Below are positions 24,701-32,781 of a stretch of DNA of 33,718 nt, one piece after another. Origin of the DNA: Methanobacteriota archaeon (lineage in GTDB: Archaea > Thermoplasmatota > Poseidoniia > Poseidoniales > Thalassarchaeaceae); the NCBI GenBank assembly GCA_004195715.1, contig PSPX01000013.1, forward strand, positions 1 to 33,718, read 5' to 3'. Each line of letters starts with the position of its first letter. Positions within the stretch are counted from its first letter, which is position 1. Under the pieces are notes generated by a model. It was not told the DNA's origin. It saw only the letters and a list, made by a program, of their open reading frames with translations, and searched no databases. Position numbers and translations under genes: made by a program.

Positions 24701-25273
24701 CACATCCCCACAAAATCCATTGTCCATAGGGTCCTTCCAGACCGCCACTGGTACTTCCCTATCGAACTCGTTGTTGTCCTCGTTGTCATCAGCGAGTCCA
24801 CCGTCGATGATGCCACGCAGTATGATTCCGCCGTAGAGATTGCCATCTTCATCAATAGCACTGTGAGCAGCGCTAGGAGTCCAGTAGAACGACTCGGTGG
24901 TAGACTGCAGGCCGGACAGTGTCATGTTGACATAATGTTCCTCCATCAGAAATCCGACGGGATGCCAGACCTGCATCCAACCCTCTGCGTAGGCAGGCTG
25001 ACTTGATGTGCCAGCCTGAGTGAATGTGATACTCACCAAGACGTACTCGTTTCGGAGAACGTATTCTAGCGTAGAGTTGTCCGGCTGGTCCCACTGCAGG
25101 GCCGAAGTCAAAGAGTCGCCGAGCTCGATAGAGGTGACTTCGAAGTCAATCAGTGCCTTCGGGGTGGCCGCACGTTCCTCGGCAGTTGGAGGCATCACCG
25201 AGTTTGCAGCCAAAGGGGCCATGCTCATGATGAGGAGTAAAGACACCAGAAAGAGAGAGGACAGGCTACGCAT
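21791..25273 (-). CDS. Large secreted protein with C-terminal membrane anchor and acidic Pro-rich tail
   Basis: Function unknown. From the ATG at 25273 it is 1160 aa: a signal peptide (about 1-25, cleavage near PLAANS), a roughly 980-residue extracellular region rich in beta strands with repeated CARDB-like or NEW3-like segments (VMKNTGNQIATWNLG, VRMVNNGNSEEAFDLAV, NWEIWNDGNVNDAFTI), one transmembrane helix (about 1005-1027) and a cytoplasmic tail of about 130 residues. The tail holds ten EP dipeptides in a row and ends PEGWSQEQWVHYGQRWLDQQ, which looks like a small folded motif. Cysteines in the N-terminal third (GFCGDVDGDQVVDC) may form disulfides. An alternative ATG lies at 25300. Neither start has a clear ribosome binding site. 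It probably belongs to the cell surface. Confidence 0.85.
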   Translation of the reverse strand: MRSLSSLFLVSLLLIMSMAPLAANSVMPPTAEERAATPKALIDFEVTSIELGDSLTSALQWDQPDNSTLEYVLRNEYVLVSITFTQAGTSSQPAYAEGWMQVWHPVGFLMEEHYVNMTLSGLQSTTESFYWTPSAAHSAIDEDGNLYGGIILRGIIDGGLADDNEDNNEFDREVPVAVWKDPMDNGFCGDVDGDQVVDCTNQLSANEPTWVGAGYDSDGTLSSDPDYYGHWRMENASSDEGEMHWRVSRPGSDYASNRHDRLWWGWFTPFDNCDDPGHGLKYGTLDSAVSVLYGNNFCKIRVRSFDFISMHLVTAAWGEMAPGDTIRMEADAGGSLEYYNYSEQNLSKNHGDWSRLVWNMTDVHPNADYSLAFRFDSDSSLANQGIHLDSFLLFGFEKVAEYTLDVDCDDPLPNAYMVVPDDSRPPSLFCKIKNNGYVDITLRLYTEISNQTWMNGYPLRIDSNNRFDHDNYVVSEVISALDTMNTWFNLSIPEGASVEELDWFVWINDGTTNLSKVYIELPVSVIAAYSISLDQKALANPAAVLYPGTTGDVAMVMKNTGNQIATWNLGATFGDSRWGDENLVWHDANGSVVTSLSMNITDEFELTATVIVPDEVSPGTYAITLLASGRPPANFVADWTIYIEVPVFHDLVLEPETTEMMASADGFLRLIEVRMVNNGNSEEAFDLAVLSDWKLGASLNAEQSLGIDPFGGDSTVLLLLPMPYGIANETYEIWIIAASQDDSGYQSSVRILLTIPVTNLVAVEDLDMTEEVFRGGDDARTVNWEIWNDGNVNDAFTIDFDTSHPDVWVQATGLTNGRTPYIPAGSSLNLTVRYSFDFSTSGERDITLTASSVEAASDGLTVSGSGKAEFIVGTQGFFQILAPTPLVIMESGDDYALVYTVVNLYPDDQLLRADIDRNSDIFFNIFDARVDMGDRDFVLLANESRDITVWLTVTDDNLENLLENEMTFGIVLEVDGDRDKVSMNGSVVMHKLNPIQTGVDVEATAWWAGNILFLLIGLGVVVAILVASLRIFKSATAPMEEISTLDTYEMTVDGSGWDDQDGIPNAPELPADDEVANSMYGGAKEIFEQPPEMPPPPSVEPEPEPEPEPEPEPEPEPEPESSSELPPAVPPIPEEGLPEGWSQEQWVHYGQRWLDQQNSE
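21914..21976. repeat. Hexanucleotide repeat coding for (Glu-Pro)10
   Basis: The plus strand repeats CTCTGG or TTCTGG ten times (last unit CTCGGG), and the minus strand codes for alternating Glu and Pro. The repeat lies in the cytoplasmic tail of the secreted protein. The near-perfect hexamer makes length change by slippage likely. Confidence 0.85.
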
Positions 25274-25431
25274 GTGACGAATCTTCGGTTCTACATACAT
25301 GTATGAAGGTTCGCTAGCAACGTTCGCCGCCCGTAGGGCGCTACGCAGAGGATTGGTGGCTCTTAGACGCCTCTCTAACCGCCCGGAGGCGGCTCGGTCC
25401 CGATGAAGGGCTTATGGTGACTCGATGAGGC
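25274..25431. promoter_or_regulatory. Divergent intergenic region with palindrome and small hairpins
   Basis: The region lies between a minus-strand secreted protein and a plus-strand membrane protein. It has a 12-bp perfect palindrome CATACATGTATG (25294-25305), a hairpin CGCCC-GTA-GGGCG (25328-25340) and another, CCGCC-CGGA-GGCGG (25379-25392). Both promoters should lie here. No clear TATA element was identified. Confidence 0.45.
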
Positions 25432-26526
25432 GTGGAGGGTGTGACAGCGGAGGATCTGTACCAGAGGTTCGTCCTCTACATAGTAGTCGTGTTGCAAGTC
25501 ACTCTGATTCCTATCGTGGGGTTCTCCCTGACCTATCTGCTTGAGGTAGATCGGGATAACTTCTCAATCGCCGTTCGCACCGAACTGATCTACTGGATCA
25601 TCGTCGCAGGACTGTTGTACGGGCTCTTGTCACTCCTCCTAGCTCTGTTCTTCGGAGGTTACAAACCAACTTCAGTCGCTGACAAAGGAGGCTGGATGCC
25701 AATCCTAGGCCTCAGCAGAAGAGCTGGGGATCCCGAGCTCATAGACCGGGCGAGGCTAGCCCTGCAGGCGAGCCCCTATGGCAGGATGGCGAGGATCGTC
25801 CACGCGAAGACAATCGAAGAGGGGCAGGACCTGATAGCGGTTCACGGGGGGCTGCAGCTGCTGGCCGTCCCGATGCAGGTTCTGCTGATCGCCGTTCCCC
25901 TGCTCATCATGGAAGGCGTGCCCGAAGCGATAATCAAGCCAGATCAGGCATTCGAATTGGGCATAGCAGGATATCTGATAGCGCTGTGGATGGCAGTGAG
26001 GATTCAGCCGGTTGTGTCCAGCGGGCTCGTGTCTTACGCAGCAATGTTCAGGAGTGTGTTATGGAAAATTTCGCGGTTCTCATGGGTACTCCCGGTTCTG
26101 CTCTTCTGGATTATCGCCAGGACGTTTCTAGCCGCCTCCCTGAGCTGGCTAGACGTCGATGTAACACAGTGGAACGAGGTCCAGTTGGAAACTGTTCTTC
26201 TGCATGCAGTAGTTCCCGATGCGGTAGTTCCTGAGACTGCAGTCATTGACTTCCTAGTGGCGATATCAGTGCTACCGATGGCGACCTTCACTACCCTGTC
26301 TGTACTAGGAGGAACTCACGACATGCCAAATTGGATGAGGGGGCAGGGGAGTGGGCTTGAGAATCTACAGATGGACCTGCTGGAGGCTCCCGATGAGGGC
26401 GAAGAAACCGAGACCTCTCCGATATATGATGCCCCAGTGCCGGAGGAATCTGAGGTGGAAGGGGTAGAGAGAGAAGATGGAGAGAGCAGGATGATTGACC
26501 TACCATTCAGACTGTTTGATGACTGA
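25432..26526 (+). CDS. Polytopic membrane protein of unknown function
   Basis: This 364-aa protein is not recognised as a named family. It has about six hydrophobic helices (roughly 13-37, 50-76, 140-160, 173-197, 220-241 and 270-293), with a cytoplasm-like basic segment between helices 2 and 3 (RRAGDPELIDRARLALQAS). The last 65 residues form a Glu-rich soluble tail ending in FRLFDD. The start is a GTG at 25432; another GTG at 25441 is possible and the ribosome binding context is unclear. The stop directly abuts the stop of the converging small gene at 26527. Confidence 0.75.
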   Translation: MEGVTAEDLYQRFVLYIVVVLQVTLIPIVGFSLTYLLEVDRDNFSIAVRTELIYWIIVAGLLYGLLSLLLALFFGGYKPTSVADKGGWMPILGLSRRAGDPELIDRARLALQASPYGRMARIVHAKTIEEGQDLIAVHGGLQLLAVPMQVLLIAVPLLIMEGVPEAIIKPDQAFELGIAGYLIALWMAVRIQPVVSSGLVSYAAMFRSVLWKISRFSWVLPVLLFWIIARTFLAASLSWLDVDVTQWNEVQLETVLLHAVVPDAVVPETAVIDFLVAISVLPMATFTTLSVLGGTHDMPNWMRGQGSGLENLQMDLLEAPDEGEETETSPIYDAPVPEESEVEGVEREDGESRMIDLPFRLFDD

Positions 26527-26745
26527 TTACTGCAAGGGAAAGGGTCGGTCTACAACTTGGTTTAACAACACCCACCCCGAGCCCATGCACAGTCCGAATC
26601 CGATTGACGTGGGCCCGAGCAGAGACAAGGAAACGAGAGAGCCGATCAGGATAACAGGAGGGTATAATCTAGGCTCTATCCTAGAACCCTCGCTCCCGAT
26701 GAATAGTGATATGAGGAAGAGTGCAAAGGATGCGACGGGACCCAT
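26527..26745 (-). CDS. Small two-helix membrane protein (72 aa), hypothetical
   Basis: Two hydrophobic stretches are seen (VASFALFLISLFIG, about 4-17, and YPPVILIGSLVSLSLLGPTS, about 28-47), with further hydrophobic sequence to about residue 62. The ATG at 26745 lies 6 nt after the aminotransferase stop, with GGAGATTGA overlapping that stop as a possible ribosome binding site. It fills the space exactly up to the converging stop at 26526. It is probably co-transcribed with the aminotransferase; no family is recognised. Confidence 0.5.
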   Translation of the reverse strand: MGPVASFALFLISLFIGSEGSRIEPRLYPPVILIGSLVSLSLLGPTSIGFGLCMGSGWVLLNQVVDRPFPLQ

Positions 26746-26751
26746 TGGGGG

Positions 26752-27900
26752 TCAATCTCCCCTCAGCTCAGCCAACACTGCTTCGACCCTATCCATGCCC
26801 TTGTCGATGTCTTCTCGGCCGATAGTGTAGGCGAAGCGGAGGTGACCCTCACCTAGCTCACCGAAGGCTGTGCCCGGTGAGCACAGCACTCCACCCTCAA
26901 GCAGCGCCATGGCAATCTCTTCACTGTTCATCCCCGGGATATCGACTTTAGGGAATACGTAGAACGCTCCAGTGGGGACGCGGCAGGAGACGCCGGGCAT
27001 CGCATTGAGTCGTTCGCATACCAAGTCGCGCCTAGCCTTGAACTCTGAGCACATTTCCTCCGGGTAATCTGGGGCCTTCACGAGGGCCTCGAGGACAGCG
27101 TGCTGCATTGCATCGTTACTGCACGCGGTTACGTAGTACTGCATCTTGGTCAGTTGCAACATTGCTTGGGCGTCAGGAGACAACAGATATCCAATTCTCC
27201 ATCCAGTCATGGCGAAGGTCTTGGAGAACGACTGTACCATAATCACCTTGTCATAACCCGCTCCGAGGAATGAGACGTGCGGGGCATCGTAAACGATGCG
27301 GTCGTAGACTTCGTCACTGATTATCCAGAGGTCGTTATCTATAGCGAAGGTGACCAGTTCGTCCCTCTGTGACTCGTCGACGTTGCCTCCAGTTGGGTTG
27401 CTCGGGAAGTTGTACAGGATGGCTACGGTGTTCTCATCGACTCTGCTCTGCAGGTCCTCGATGGTCGGCACGAAACCGTTCTCGAAGGTGCAAGGGTACA
27501 GATTGGGCTCACCGCCGCAGATTACTACATCCTGAGGGTACAGCGGGAAGTACGGCTCTGGCAAGAGTACGTTGTCCCCGGGCTGGACCAGAGCTAGGAA
27601 GATGTCGAGGAGACCATTGGTTCCGCTCATGGTAATACAGACGTTGGATTCATCCAGACTGGGGACGAGGTGATGCCACATCTCGGCTATCTTCCTCCTC
27701 AGATCCGGTAGTCCGGCAGTGGTGGTGTACTTGTTCTTGCCATCTTTCATCGCCTTGGTGAACGCCTCGATGGCAACCGGAGGAGGCTGGAAGTCAGGCT
27801 CACCCAAGCCGAACTGAACGGCATTGTCTCCTGCCATGTCAAACATCCTCCGAACCCCTGTCGGACGGATGCTGTTAACACGCTCGGAGAACCTCACCAT
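26752..27900 (-). CDS. Class I/II pyridoxal-phosphate aminotransferase (aspartate aminotransferase-like)
   Basis: This 382-aa fold type I PLP enzyme transfers amino groups between an amino acid and a 2-oxoacid. It has FGLGEPDFQPP at the start, the NPTGG loop (168-172), DEVYD with D196 facing the PLP ring nitrogen, the Schiff-base lysine K227 in SFSKTFAMTGWR, and R235. A C-terminal Arg in GHLRFAYT probably binds the substrate carboxylate. The overall sequence fits archaeal AspC-like enzymes, but the substrate (Asp, Ala or aromatic) cannot be fixed from sequence. The ATG at 27900 has no clear ribosome binding site. Confidence 0.93.
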   Translation of the reverse strand: MVRFSERVNSIRPTGVRRMFDMAGDNAVQFGLGEPDFQPPPVAIEAFTKAMKDGKNKYTTTAGLPDLRRKIAEMWHHLVPSLDESNVCITMSGTNGLLDIFLALVQPGDNVLLPEPYFPLYPQDVVICGGEPNLYPCTFENGFVPTIEDLQSRVDENTVAILYNFPSNPTGGNVDESQRDELVTFAIDNDLWIISDEVYDRIVYDAPHVSFLGAGYDKVIMVQSFSKTFAMTGWRIGYLLSPDAQAMLQLTKMQYYVTACSNDAMQHAVLEALVKAPDYPEEMCSEFKARRDLVCERLNAMPGVSCRVPTGAFYVFPKVDIPGMNSEEIAMALLEGGVLCSPGTAFGELGEGHLRFAYTIGREDIDKGMDRVEAVLAELRGD

Positions 27901-27940
27901 GGCCTGTGGACGAGAGTTCTAGGATTTGAACAAGGCGCTT

Positions 27941-27957
27941 CGAATCCTTCGGATTCG
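27941..27957 (-). terminator. Perfect hairpin directly 3' of the subtilisin stop codon
   Basis: CGAATCC-TTC-GGATTCG is a perfect 7-bp stem with a 3-nt loop, beginning right after the protease stop codon and ending about 40 nt before the aminotransferase start. The position suggests transcript termination. No T-run follows. Confidence 0.5.
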
Positions 27958-30090
27958 CTATTCAGGACCCTGTTCAGGGATTAATTCAGCTTCGAGTACT
28001 TCATCGACGACTGAATCCTCCTCCTTCCTCAATCTTGAGATTAAACTGTCAATCTCGCTATCCGAGCGAAGTCGGACCAGAGACAGCGAGGCTACCCATA
28101 TCACGAATACGACGAGGATGCCGGCAATGACGAGAGGAGGGACTGAGATGTCAGTGACGCTGCCGGCAGAGCCGTGCACAGTCACTAGGACAGGGAGTGA
28201 GGAGAAGTCTTCCGAAATCGCTCTGACCTCAATCTGATGGGCGCCCTCGCTGAGTTTGTTTGGATTAAGAATCACATGCCACATGAAAGGTGTTAGAGCG
28301 CCAATTTCCTCTGGCTCAGATGAGTATGTTGCCTCCTGCCAACCCTCTCCATCGATTCTGAACTCGACTCTATCGATACTGCTCAATTGACCCCAAGAGT
28401 GTCCGGTGACGTTAATCGTTCCATTCGAGTCGATAAGGTTCAGCAAGTGGTTCTGGAGGCTGGAATCCACTGATTCGGTCTGCTCGGTCTCATCGAGATG
28501 GAGGGCGAGGGCAACAGCTGCATGTGCGTCGACCATTCCCCATCCGAAATCGCGGTTCCAGTAGGGGTCGATATCGGGAGCACTGGGCTCACCCCTGCGC
28601 TCCGCGGTCTGCTTGAGCACTTCCTTAATCTGCAGGGGAGTGAGATTGCCATTGGCCTCAATGACTAAAGCGATGACTCCAGAAACTGCCGGGGTGGCAT
28701 AGGAGGTCCCACTGCCGCGGCCGGTGTAGGTGTTATCGGAAGCGTCTCCGCCGAGGAAGTTGTTGCAGCCTCCGCTAGTGACGCAACCTTCGGCCTGCAC
28801 TATGTTGGTACCTGGTGCAGCAACTTCGGGCAATAGCTCATTGAGAGGGTTGCCGTCTCCGTTGTCCTTGCGAGGTCCACGCGAGGAATAGGAGGCAATG
28901 CTGTCATCGGACCTGTCGACGGTATTGAGGTCGTCTGTAGCGGCAACTGTGATTGAGAGAGATGAGGCGCTCATTCCCGACAGGCCGTCATTGTCGGGTC
29001 CGTCGTTTCCAGCCGCGTTGGAGACTGTGACTCCAGCCAGCATCGCATCGTCGAGTATCCTGCTGTGCATGTCCGAGCCATCAGAGCCGCCATTCTCGTG
29101 ACTGGTTATCCCCCAAGACAGAGAGATGATGTCAATGCCGTGGTTCGCCTCATCCACCCCAGGCCATGCATCGTCTTTGTGATCTATTATCCACTGTAGG
29201 CCATTCATTGCCGACTCGTAGAACTCTTGCTCAAGCAAGTAGTTCTCGAATGGGCCTGCCCCAACATCAGTCCCAATTCGGACGTCGACTAGGGAAGCAT
29301 TTGGAGCTGACCCATAGAACTCTGACTGGCTGCCATCCTGCTCCAAACCTGTTGCACTGGCCATCCCCATACATGCCGTACCGTGCTGGTTGCCATCGTC
29401 GGGGTCGAATGACCCGTCATCCTCCCTGCCTCCCGAAAGAATGCATTGAGGGTCCGAATGTACAAAGCAAACTGCATCGTATCCAGCAACAAATTTTCCC
29501 GATAACCCTGGGTGCTCATTGTCCACGCCAGTATCTGTCAATGCTATATTCACCCCGTGTCCACTAACCCCGAGATCCCATGCCCCCACCGGGTACTCCG
29601 TGGAGTTTCGCGCCTTTACCGCAGGCGTCTGGACGTCGCCGTAGAAAACGAGCGAGCCATAGCGCTCGACCATCACCACGCCTTCGAGCTGTGATAGCGC
29701 ATACACCTCGGAGGCATCGACATCACCGATCAGAAGAGCATCAACTGACGGGAGCTCTAGGTGGATATCGTGACCCGCCAGAGCTAGATCAAAGCGGTTT
29801 GAATCGGTAATCCTCCCGTCGTATGAAAGGCCTACGTTGACGGGTCCAGAAGCCGTCTGCAACGAGTCGTGGATGCTGTTCCTGTCTGAGTCTAGAGATG
29901 TCCAGGTCCACCAGGGCCCTGGATTCGCCCAACTGACAGCAGTCTGGACGGGTGTCGTGGTCTGTTGATACTGCCCCATCAGTTGCAGCCCCTCGCTGTC
30001 TATTTCGGACAGATGAGGAGGGGCTACGCTCCCGGCTAGGGGGGCCAGTAGGAAAGCGCATAGGACAGCGCTGAGTGCCTTGGTGTCCAT
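27958..30090 (-). CDS. Membrane-anchored subtilisin-family serine protease (S8)
   Basis: This 710-aa protein has a signal peptide (about 1-22), an N-terminal region that may act as a propeptide (about 25-165), then an S8 catalytic domain. The triad is complete: D186 in ALTDTGVD, H236 in GNQHGTA, and S463 in GTSYATPAVSG; N362 in NAAGND is the oxyanion-hole residue. A strand-rich domain follows (about 555-640). One transmembrane helix (about 649-671) and a charged cytoplasmic tail rich in Glu complete the protein. It should sit on the cell surface and cut proteins outside the cell, consistent with a protein-degrading lifestyle. No ribosome binding site is seen at the ATG. Confidence 0.94.
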   Translation of the reverse strand: MDTKALSAVLCAFLLAPLAGSVAPPHLSEIDSEGLQLMGQYQQTTTPVQTAVSWANPGPWWTWTSLDSDRNSIHDSLQTASGPVNVGLSYDGRITDSNRFDLALAGHDIHLELPSVDALLIGDVDASEVYALSQLEGVVMVERYGSLVFYGDVQTPAVKARNSTEYPVGAWDLGVSGHGVNIALTDTGVDNEHPGLSGKFVAGYDAVCFVHSDPQCILSGGREDDGSFDPDDGNQHGTACMGMASATGLEQDGSQSEFYGSAPNASLVDVRIGTDVGAGPFENYLLEQEFYESAMNGLQWIIDHKDDAWPGVDEANHGIDIISLSWGITSHENGGSDGSDMHSRILDDAMLAGVTVSNAAGNDGPDNDGLSGMSASSLSITVAATDDLNTVDRSDDSIASYSSRGPRKDNGDGNPLNELLPEVAAPGTNIVQAEGCVTSGGCNNFLGGDASDNTYTGRGSGTSYATPAVSGVIALVIEANGNLTPLQIKEVLKQTAERRGEPSAPDIDPYWNRDFGWGMVDAHAAVALALHLDETEQTESVDSSLQNHLLNLIDSNGTINVTGHSWGQLSSIDRVEFRIDGEGWQEATYSSEPEEIGALTPFMWHVILNPNKLSEGAHQIEVRAISEDFSSLPVLVTVHGSAGSVTDISVPPLVIAGILVVFVIWVASLSLVRLRSDSEIDSLISRLRKEEDSVVDEVLEAELIPEQGPE

Positions 30091-30169
30091 CGGGTCACGC
30101 GAAATGCGCTAAGTCCTTCAACCCAACCTATACCAGAATTGCTCGGAATGCTGCACGCCTATGCCAAAA

Positions 30170-30358
30170 TGGTGGGGGCACTGGGATTTGAACCCAGATC
30201 AGCGGGTGTCTTCCGCCTAGCGTGCACCCGGAATGCGCACGCTCTCGGGTTGCGACAGGTCGGTGCTCCAGTTGGTCATCAAAGCCATCAGAAAAACCAC
30301 TTGTCGTCATTCCCGTGCAACTGGAGCCCGCGGTACTACCAGGTTATACTATACCCCC
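30170..30358 (-). tRNA. tRNA-Trp (anticodon CCA) with a 113-nt intron and encoded CCA
   Basis: On the minus strand, exon 1 is 30358-30321 and exon 2 is 30207-30170. The acceptor arm GGGGGTA pairs with TGCCCCC, the D stem is GTAT/GTAC, the anticodon stem is GCGGG/CCCGC with loop CTCCAGA (anticodon CCA), the variable loop is TGAT, and the T arm is CTGGG-TTCAAAT-CCCAG. The discriminator A and CCA end are encoded and followed by TTTT. The intron (30320-30208) interrupts the loop after position 37, the usual archaeal site. A bulge-helix-bulge can be drawn with AG|T and AC|A bulges and a 4-bp helix between CTCC (32-35) and intron GAAG, with one mismatch at C34. Confidence 0.93.
30260..30311 (-). 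ncRNA. Box C/D guide RNA within the tRNA-Trp intron
   Basis: Within the intron the minus strand shows, in order, a box C-like AATGACGA (30311-30304), box D' CTGA (30291-30288), box C' TTGATGA (30282-30276) and a box D-like CCGA (30263-30260). Between C' and D, CAACTGGAGC (30274-30265) pairs perfectly with GCTCCAGTTG of the precursor (30327-30318). Counting five nucleotides upstream of box D gives the G at 30268, which pairs with C34, the wobble base. This matches the known haloarchaeal tRNA-Trp intron that directs Cm34. The first guide (between C and D') has no target seen here. Confidence 0.75.
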
Positions 30359-30420
30359 TAAGGAGTGCATCGCCCTAGGGCCTCACTCTTATGATGCTCT
30401 CGGTCGGTCGAATATGAGCC

Positions 30421-32737
30421 TCACATAGGGCCCAAGATTGGACCCACCAGAAGAGCGAGTGCGGTCCAACCCCCTAGGATTGCTGACGCCAGACCCCACG
30501 CGCGCGGGCGTATGCCCGCTCTGAGCCAGCCGAACACCCGTGAGAGTTTGCCAGGTGCCAAAGCGATGAGGCGCGCCAGATTGACAATGACTCCAGCAGC
30601 GATGAGGAAGCCCAGCATAGCTAGGACGGAAAGTGGGATACCCAACATATCCGAGCGGGCTACACAGTGCCGGAGTTCGCAGCCACAGCAGCCAAGCCAG
30701 CCATAGTCCCAGATAGGCATCCTCAGCAAAACTGGAACGGTCGCGCCAGGCACGGAATCCCTCGGGCAACCGCGAGTACGTCACTGTAACTAGGTACTCA
30801 ACCTCAGGAATCCTACCACGCAGGAGGACGGAGAGACCGTGATACACCATAACCAACGCAAGCAGTAGTTCAATCCATATCCAGAAGGCCCCAAACCCGA
30901 ACGCGGCCATCAGGGCGACGGGTAGTGCCCATGTCCCAAAGCCGACGGCAGCGGCCACTGTAGTCATGAATGAACCAGCACCGGGGAACAGTAGCTCATC
31001 GGGCACCTTGAGTTCCCGGTCCCTTGGCATAGCGAGAACCACCATAGGCAGCAATGCTGTACCAATTATGATTGAGAACAGAGACAACGGGTGGTTCCCC
31101 GAACCTCTAGAAGCCGAAGATACAGCCTCGTCTATCTCCAGTGCCGACATTGTACCGGGCTGCCAATCTGTGACGAAGCCAGCTGAGTCGATTATGATAA
31201 TAGCGTCCGTCGCACCGCTAGGGAATGCCTTGCCCACTGCAGCATCAGCCTCGTCCATCAGTAGTGGCCATGTCTCGTTGAGAATCAACGAATAAGTGTC
31301 CAGATCGACAGATTGTATCCCTTCTCCCGTGGCAATCTGGATGAAGGCGATGTCCGAGTCGCTGATGATTTGCGCTCCTCTGAAATCATCGAACTGCCTG
31401 ATTGCATTAGGTGATCCGGTGCGGAACAGCCCGACCACGACAGCGTCATGCCCTGATATCAAATCGGAAAGTTTGACCAGTTCGCCATCGTGAGACAGTA
31501 GTGCAAACGAGGGCGCGGCGCCCTCCTCTCTAGGAGAGTTGTTGTCGATGTCTGGCAAGTGCATAGCGGGACCGAGGGCGGTGATTGCAAGCAGCAGTAA
31601 TATCGCATAGGCCTGCAAGGGGAGCATGGCCTCTCGCATCGAGGCGCCAATCCATGCAATTATGCCCAGCGGGACCACGACCGCGGCCCACATTGAGGAC
31701 AACATTGGTTTGGAATCCTCCGGGACCTCAAAACGCAGCACGCCTACTGCATCGCACAGTTCTCCCGGATCCTGGTCAGTGACTGTGAAACAGGCGTCAA
31801 TCATGTACCTCCCTGGAATGAGTGGCTTCTCTGAGGACCAAGTGAAAATCGTCCTGTTGGCCTCGCCGGTCCTCGTCCCATGAGGGGTCTCGAAATGTTC
31901 CATCCGCTGGTCCTCCTTGCCGAAGCCGTGGACCATCTCATCCCAGTCCAGCGGCCCGACGATCTCGAGTACCTGGTTATCGAAGTCTTCTGGCCCCCAA
32001 GGGGATATCGGTGTGAACTCGACCCTTACCATCCTGTTAGAATCGATGCTGTAGTCCAGTTGCGGATCGATAACCTCTCCATCGAAGATGATTCCCGAGG
32101 TCGCGTCATAGGTCCCCCACCACAGCACTCCCTGCTGCAAGCAGTCGTGCTGCACATCGACTTGTAAGGAGATGAGGTCGCCCGAAGAAAGCGAGGCGTT
32201 GACATCGGACGCCTGTACAGTGAATTCGTGGGCTGAGAGATATGACTCCTCCATCGGCAGTGAATTGGTCTGAACGTTATCTAGAACCACATTGCTACCG
32301 AGAGACAAAGTCACAGAAAATGAAGTCTCGGCACCCGCAACTCCGGGCAGTACGTTGGTGAGTCTGCAGCCGTCGTTGGTCGAATCCAGAGATGCAAACA
32401 ACCGCACCGTGATGTTGCCCTCGAACCTGAACGACTCTGCCAGCGGAGCCGATTGGATGTCGATGAGGTTAGGGCTGAGGGCGGAACTGGTCTTGGTGAA
32501 CTCGGCCTTGCCTAAGGGCTGGCCAGTGTTCGTCGTCCAGTTACGATCTAGGAACGGCTGTTCCTCGGTTCCCTTCAGATACAGCATGTGACTGTCAGGA
32601 AGGGCCCAGTTAATTCCAGGTCCTTCGACCCCCTCGGGATTCTGGGCATTCACCATCGATACGGCTGAAGTCATCATCAGAAGCAAGGCCAGAGCAATTA
32701 GGACACCGGCCCTAGATGCGTTTGTTCCTTCTCCCAT
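30421..32737 (-). CDS. Membrane protein with cysteine-less thioredoxin-like domain, apparent frameshift near the C-terminus
   Basis: The protein starts at the ATG at 32737 (MGEGTNASRAG), followed by a signal-type hydrophobic helix. About 330 extracellular residues come next, then two helices (around WAAVVVPLGIIAWIGA and YAILLLLAITALGPA). A peroxiredoxin/TlpA-like domain follows: APSFALLSHDGELVKLSDLI, then VVVGLFRTGSPNAIRQFDDF. The usual catalytic Cys position is Ser or Pro here. More helices follow. The frame encoding AYLGLWLAWLLWLRTPAL becomes poor in sense near 30640-30700, while the next frame continues with GIPLSVLAMLGFLIAAGVIV and runs to a stop at 30421. One extra base would explain this. 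An open reading frame extending upstream past 32737 is only a shadow of the DUF92 gene. It follows the DUF92 gene by 44 nt. Confidence 0.7.
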
Positions 32738-32781
32738 GGTTTTGTCCTCATCTCGTACAGTACAAACCCCACGTCTTGATG

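Noticed and set aside
30223-30319. Long intron stem TGCAC/GTGCA plus GGAATG/CATTCC as the splice structure
   Set aside because: These pairings are real but leave no bulge-helix-bulge at the boundary; the 3-nt bulge model at position 37/38 fits the tRNA better. The stem may belong to the guide RNA fold.
30389-30420. Stop of the longer open frame at 30389 as the true end of the membrane protein
   Set aside because: The last 60 residues in that frame are Ser-, Gly-, Arg- and His-rich and not membrane-like, while the neighbouring frame gives good helices to 30421.
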